Origin: Woeseiaceae bacterium
GTDB lineage: Bacteria > Pseudomonadota > Gammaproteobacteria > Steroidobacterales > Woeseiaceae
Reading direction: 5' to 3'
DNA length: 64,000 bases
Assembly (NCBI GenBank): GCA_021773035.1
Contig: JAJFKU010000013.1
Coordinates: 18,555 to 82,554, forward strand
Position numbers and translations under genes: made by a program
In this document: in pieces, positions 60,596 to 64,000 of the stretch
How the letters are laid out: each line of letters opens with the position of its first letter
Position numbering within the stretch: position 1 is the stretch's first letter
The notes under the pieces: model-generated
Database searches by the model: none
What the model was told of the DNA's origin: nothing
The model's input: the letters and a program-made list of their open reading frames with translations, nothing else

Positions 60596-62209
60596 ATGAA
60601 AACATTGCCGATAATTGCCATTGACGAACTCGCCGATCGTACCCCGGTGCCCGCCCTCGTTGCCGACGTCGATCTCGTCGTCATTCGCTATGACGACCAG
60701 GTCAGCGTCCTGTACGGTCGCTGCGCGCATCGCGGTGCATTGATGGCCGACGGTCATGTCGATGGCGACAACATCATCTGCGGCGTTCACGGCTGGGACT
60801 ACCGGCTCGACACCGGGGTCAGCGAATACAACAATTCGGAGACCCTGCCGAAGTTTAAGGCCTGGGTCGAGGACGGGCAGGTCTGCGTCGACGAAGACGA
60901 GATCGCGGCATGGGCCAGGGCGCATCCGCAGCCGTATAAGCGCGATGCCTACCAGGGCGCGTATCAGGATCCGACGGGCACGGTCGACGAGCCCCATGTC
61001 AAATTCATTCGCCAGCTCGCGAATGACGGATTGAGTAAGGTCGGTCATCACGGGCCGTCGTCGGCGATGGGGGTCCCGCGTGACAGCCTGCCGAAATGGG
61101 AAGACCTGCAGTTCGTCGTCGGCCAGTTGCACAAGCTGCCATTGCTGGACGATGAAGCGGTCGGTACCGACCTCGTCATCGGGCCGAACGCTGCAAAACC
61201 GCTTCGTCTGGATATCCCGCTGTTCGTGTCGGACATGAGCTTTGGTGCCTTGTCCGAGGAGGCGAAAGTGGCGCTGTCGAAAGGCGCTGAGCTGGCGGGC
61301 ACCGGCATTTGCTCGGGCGAGGGCGGCATGCTTCCCGAGGAGCAGGCGGCCAATTCGCGTTATTTCTACGAACTCGCATCGGCACGTTTCGGTTTTTCGT
61401 GGGACAGGGTGCAAAAAACGCAGGCGTTTCATTTCAAGGGCGGACAGGGCGCGAAGACGGGGACCGGCGGTCACCTGCCGGGGAACAAAGTGAAAGGCAA
61501 GATTGCCAAGGTGCGCGGCCTGCCCGAGGGTGAGTCGGCTATCTCACCCGCGCGCTTCCCGGAATGGGAGGAGCTGGGTCAGTTTCGCGATTTCGCGGCA
61601 CAAGTGCGCGAGAAGACCGGCGGCATTCCGGTCGGTTTCAAGCTGTCGGCGCAGCATATTGAAAAGGACATAGACGCTGCCCTGGAAGTCGGTGTCGACT
61701 ACATCATTCTCGACGGTCGGGGCGGCGGCACCGGTGCGGCACCGCTGATATTCCGCGACAACATATCGGTGCCGACCATTCCCGCACTTGCGCGAGCACG
61801 GCGCCACCTCGATGCGTGTAACGCCGACGGTGTGACATTGATCATCACCGGGGGGCTACGCGTGCCGGCCGACTTCGCCAAGGCGATGGCGCTCGGCGCC
61901 GACGGCATTGCCGTTTCGAATGCCGCTATCCAGGCGATTGGCTGCCTCGGCATGCGCGCTTGTCACACGAGCAACTGCCCGGTTGGCATCGCGACGCAAA
62001 AAGAACATTTGCGCGCGCGCTTGCCGGTCGACGTTGCCGCGGAGCGGCTCGCGCGATACTTCGATGCGGCCGTCGAACTGATGACGGTCGTTGCGCGCGC
62101 CGCCGGACACCGGCATCTGTCCGACTTCGACGTGTCCGACCTGACATCGTTCAAGACCGACATGTGCCAACTGACGGGCGTCGCCTACGGTGGCGTGTCG
62201 TTTGACTGA
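60596..62209 (+). CDS. Rieske domain fused to FMN-binding glutamate synthase-like domain
   Basis: This 537-residue fusion starts with a Rieske [2Fe-2S] domain: C43-A-H45 and C62-G-V-H65, sixteen residues apart. A linker leads to the glutamate synthase FMN/TIM-barrel domain from about residue 190: DIPLFVSDMSFGALSEEAK, GTGICSGEGGMLPEEQ, KGGQGAKTGTGGHLPG, and the [3Fe-4S] cysteines C450, C456, C461 in GCLGMRACHTSNCPVG. There is no glutaminase domain. The Rieske unit may feed electrons to FMN, or sense redox state. It follows the antiporter gene by four bases, so the pair form one operon. Confidence 0.9.
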   Translation: MKTLPIIAIDELADRTPVPALVADVDLVVIRYDDQVSVLYGRCAHRGALMADGHVDGDNIICGVHGWDYRLDTGVSEYNNSETLPKFKAWVEDGQVCVDEDEIAAWARAHPQPYKRDAYQGAYQDPTGTVDEPHVKFIRQLANDGLSKVGHHGPSSAMGVPRDSLPKWEDLQFVVGQLHKLPLLDDEAVGTDLVIGPNAAKPLRLDIPLFVSDMSFGALSEEAKVALSKGAELAGTGICSGEGGMLPEEQAANSRYFYELASARFGFSWDRVQKTQAFHFKGGQGAKTGTGGHLPGNKVKGKIAKVRGLPEGESAISPARFPEWEELGQFRDFAAQVREKTGGIPVGFKLSAQHIEKDIDAALEVGVDYIILDGRGGGTGAAPLIFRDNISVPTIPALARARRHLDACNADGVTLIITGGLRVPADFAKAMALGADGIAVSNAAIQAIGCLGMRACHTSNCPVGIATQKEHLRARLPVDVAAERLARYFDAAVELMTVVARAAGHRHLSDFDVSDLTSFKTDMCQLTGVAYGGVSFD

Positions 62210-62495
62210 CAGTGACTTTGTCCAGGGCTTGAGCGGACAGCCGGCTGCGAGCGTTGCCTCCTGGCTCGACGAGACGCTCGATTCGATCGGCGTCGAGACG
62301 TCACTAGCTGCAGACGATAAAGTCAGGGGCGCTCGGCATTTCGCCGACTATTCCGCTGCGCGCGCGAAGGCACTGCAAGCAGTATTCGCGTCGGTATCCG
62401 CGGCATTGGAGCGTCTTCGTCGTCCGGCGTCTACGCTCTCGAGCGACCACCGCTCACGTTCGCTCATTATCGCTACACCATTAGTATTGGCGTAA
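62202..62495 (+). CDS. Small unknown protein overlapping the Rieske-GltS gene
   Basis: A 97-residue frame can start at TTG 62202, or at GTG 62190, overlapping the stop of the previous gene. The first seventy residues look coding: SWLDETLDSIGVETSLAADD, then an alanine-rich helix (ARAKALQAVFASVSAALERL). The tail is less convincing. No domain is recognised. It may be a third gene of the antiporter operon. Confidence 0.4.
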   Translation: MTDSDFVQGLSGQPAASVASWLDETLDSIGVETSLAADDKVRGARHFADYSAARAKALQAVFASVSAALERLRRPASTLSSDHRSRSLIIATPLVLA

Positions 62496-62568
62496 GATAA
62501 CTCCGATTTTTGCTACCACTTCCTGGCTAGACTTCGAGATCATACTTCAATAAATACCTGGACAAGGC

Positions 62569-63834
62569 ATGACACAAACGAACAAAAGCTCAAACTCATT
62601 CCTTCTCGACGACGTCCCCCCCATGGGAATTTACGAAACTCTTTATGCGTTCAAAGATGCTTATGGGCAATTCATGGGGGCCGCAGGCACGCATCCATGG
62701 TCTCAGGGTTTTCCGCTAACGACGCCTTTAGAAAAGTTCAATGGGCCTGAACTACCGCCGTCCGTCGACGTGACGTGGGAAGACCGGTTCTATCCGAAAG
62801 CCTGGGGCCATCCACTATTGCGCGAAACGATCGTGGACTACTACAACACCTACTACGGCTCGAATATTACGCCTGACAATGTGATGATCTTTGCAGGTGG
62901 CCGGCCCGGCATCTACACCGTCCTCTCCTTCCTGAGAAAGGATATCCAGGTCCGTATCGGCAATGTCGAGTGGCCAGCGTATTTGGACATCCTGACGCAG
63001 ACAAACACGGACTGGAAGACTGTCACGATGACACCGGAGAATAATTTTCATCCCGGCAATGCCGAGTATTTCGATCGCGGCGGGCTGAATCACAAAACGT
63101 CGTTGTTTCCAGTGATTTCCAATCCGAGTAATCCCACTGGACATGCACGTGCGGGCGATGAGTTGAGGGAGCTCATGCAAATGGCTGAGGAGCCGCAAAA
63201 CGGGATTTTGTTGGACGAGGCGTATGAGATGTATCACTCGCCGTCGGTCAGCGGTCTGCAGTATGTGAATGACCTGGACAGTTCCAACGTGTTTCTTTCC
63301 GGCGCTTGCACCAAAGGTCTCCAATGTCCGGGCATTCGAATCGGGTGGATTATCGCTTCGAAAGAAAACATCCAGACGCTGTCAAATTTCAGCTCCTTCG
63401 GTATGGGCGGAGTCTCGCACCCCAGCCAGTTGTATGCGGTAGAACTGTTCAAACCGGATCGGGTAGCGCTGCAGCGGAAAGCGATTGAGAAGCATTACAA
63501 CTGGCAGCGGCAACGCTACGGAGAGGCTTTCGAAAAAATGGGCTTGAAAGTGTTTACCGGCAACGGCGGGTTTTATCACTGGATGCAATTGCCGGAGGGA
63601 TTGAACTGCGATGACCTGAACAAACGCCTTTACAAGCGGGGCGCGGCGATTTTGGCGGGCAGGGATTGCGACATGGGCAGACCGCATTCGAAGGATCCAG
63701 CTTACGAGAGTCCCTATCTGAATATGTTTAGGTTTAGTTTCGGACCTTTGTTACCAGAGACCTTTGAGAGCGACATTCAGCTAATGACGGAAGTGTTGGA
63801 GGAGTACAAAATGGAGTCCTCCTTGGTTGAGTAG
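62569..63834 (+). CDS. PLP-dependent aminotransferase, class I/II fold type I
   Basis: This 421-residue cytoplasmic enzyme has the fold type I aminotransferase features: GGRPGIYTVLSFL near residue 110 for phosphate binding, SNPSNPTGHA near 185, DEAY near 219, and the PLP lysine K249 in SGACTKGLQCPGIRIGW. The Arg in FRFSFGP near 386 would bind the substrate carboxylate. The exact substrate cannot be read from sequence. It is preceded by a 73-base gap and followed by a hairpin at the window edge. Confidence 0.9.
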   Translation: MTQTNKSSNSFLLDDVPPMGIYETLYAFKDAYGQFMGAAGTHPWSQGFPLTTPLEKFNGPELPPSVDVTWEDRFYPKAWGHPLLRETIVDYYNTYYGSNITPDNVMIFAGGRPGIYTVLSFLRKDIQVRIGNVEWPAYLDILTQTNTDWKTVTMTPENNFHPGNAEYFDRGGLNHKTSLFPVISNPSNPTGHARAGDELRELMQMAEEPQNGILLDEAYEMYHSPSVSGLQYVNDLDSSNVFLSGACTKGLQCPGIRIGWIIASKENIQTLSNFSSFGMGGVSHPSQLYAVELFKPDRVALQRKAIEKHYNWQRQRYGEAFEKMGLKVFTGNGGFYHWMQLPEGLNCDDLNKRLYKRGAAILAGRDCDMGRPHSKDPAYESPYLNMFRFSFGPLLPETFESDIQLMTEVLEEYKMESSLVE

Positions 63835-63962
63835 TTGTGCTCGTCGGTCCTTGATCGGACAGTCACTGTCAGACAATAGCGAGATCGGGTGGCCGTTTTG
63901 GCCAGCCGACGTAATATTATGGTTACCGGTGTAGTTCTTAATCCGGTGTTGATCCGGGCGGG

Positions 63963-64000
63963 CCGATGCCGTCTTCACGAGCCACAGGCGACGGCATCGG
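63963..64000 (+). repeat. 11-base perfect inverted repeat at the window end
   Basis: CCGATGCCGTC at 63963-63973 pairs with GACGGCATCGG at 63990-64000 around a 16-base loop. It would be a strong stem after the aminotransferase gene, and a terminator if a T-run follows beyond the edge. Confidence 0.55.

Noticed and set aside
59747..61474. A 575-codon open frame on the minus strand across the antiporter and Rieske fusion genes
   Set aside because: It lies opposite two well-supported genes, spans their junction, is full of His/Arg/Gln from GC-rich antisense codons, and shows no motif, signal or ribosome site.
1..64000. CRISPR arrays, insertion sequences, integrases and rRNA genes
   Set aside because: None was seen: no regularly spaced repeats, no transposase motifs and no rRNA-like stretches in the intergenic DNA.

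Overview
The window looks like chromosomal DNA of a free-living, probably marine gammaproteobacterium. TonB-dependent receptors, FecI/FecR-type sigma and anti-sigma pairs, sulfatases, a complete alginate pathway and many secreted serine hydrolases fit a Woeseiaceae-like, polymer-degrading lifestyle. This placement is inferred from gene content; no rRNA or tRNA gene was seen. Most genes start with a clear Shine-Dalgarno sequence, and many neighbours overlap by 1 to 4 bases.

Region 1 (1-2.4 kb) is a tight three-gene cassette: an unrecognised protein cut by the window edge, an FRG-domain protein, and a zinc-ribbon short-chain dehydrogenase-like protein. Region 2 (2.6-8 kb) holds a 33-codon relic of a larger membrane-anchored protein, a zinc-ribbon protein, a DUF4105 protein, a neurotransmitter:sodium symporter-family transporter, an S41 lipoprotein peptidase and a convergent membrane-bound LuxR regulator. 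At 8.2-11.4 kb is a tricorn-type protease split by a frameshift.

Region 3 (11.5-38.8 kb) is the largest theme. Two FecI-FecR-TonB receptor modules flank a nearly continuous run of periplasmic enzymes: a sulfatase, two beta-lactamase-fold serine hydrolases, a DUF819 membrane protein, an amidohydrolase plus a partner that has lost its metal ligands, a Tat-exported alanine-racemase-family enzyme, a quinohaemoprotein dehydrogenase and a 2OG-Fe(II) oxygenase. A second cluster follows: a HutC-type GntR regulator, an L-Ala-D/L-Glu-type dipeptide epimerase, a third serine hydrolase, a divergent Nramp-like transporter and a HAD phosphatase. Together they suggest TonB-linked uptake and breakdown of a peptide-like compound containing D-amino acids. 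The substrate is inferred, not shown.

Region 4 (38.9-55.1 kb) is an alginate utilisation locus. Two TonB receptors diverge around a FadR-type GntR regulator, followed by a KdgF-like cupin, a hexuronate-type MFS transporter, a DEH reductase-like dehydrogenase, KDPG aldolase, KDG kinase, a PL6 lyase and a PL17 oligoalginate lyase. Palindromes of the form TTGGT-N3-ACCAA lie upstream of both receptors and are probably the regulator's operators.

Region 5 (55.2-64 kb) is mixed: a three-gene operon of small proteins, a second sulfatase, a cysteine-rich membrane-anchored protein, the decayed remains of a sigma/anti-sigma operon, a cation:proton antiporter with an apparent ATA start, a Rieske-glutamate synthase fusion, a small unknown gene and a PLP aminotransferase.

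The best candidates for something new are the D-amino-acid/peptide locus with its two sigma systems, the duplicated sigma-factor leader fused to the sulfatase, the shared sigma-type promoter element, and the FRG/zinc-ribbon SDR cassette.
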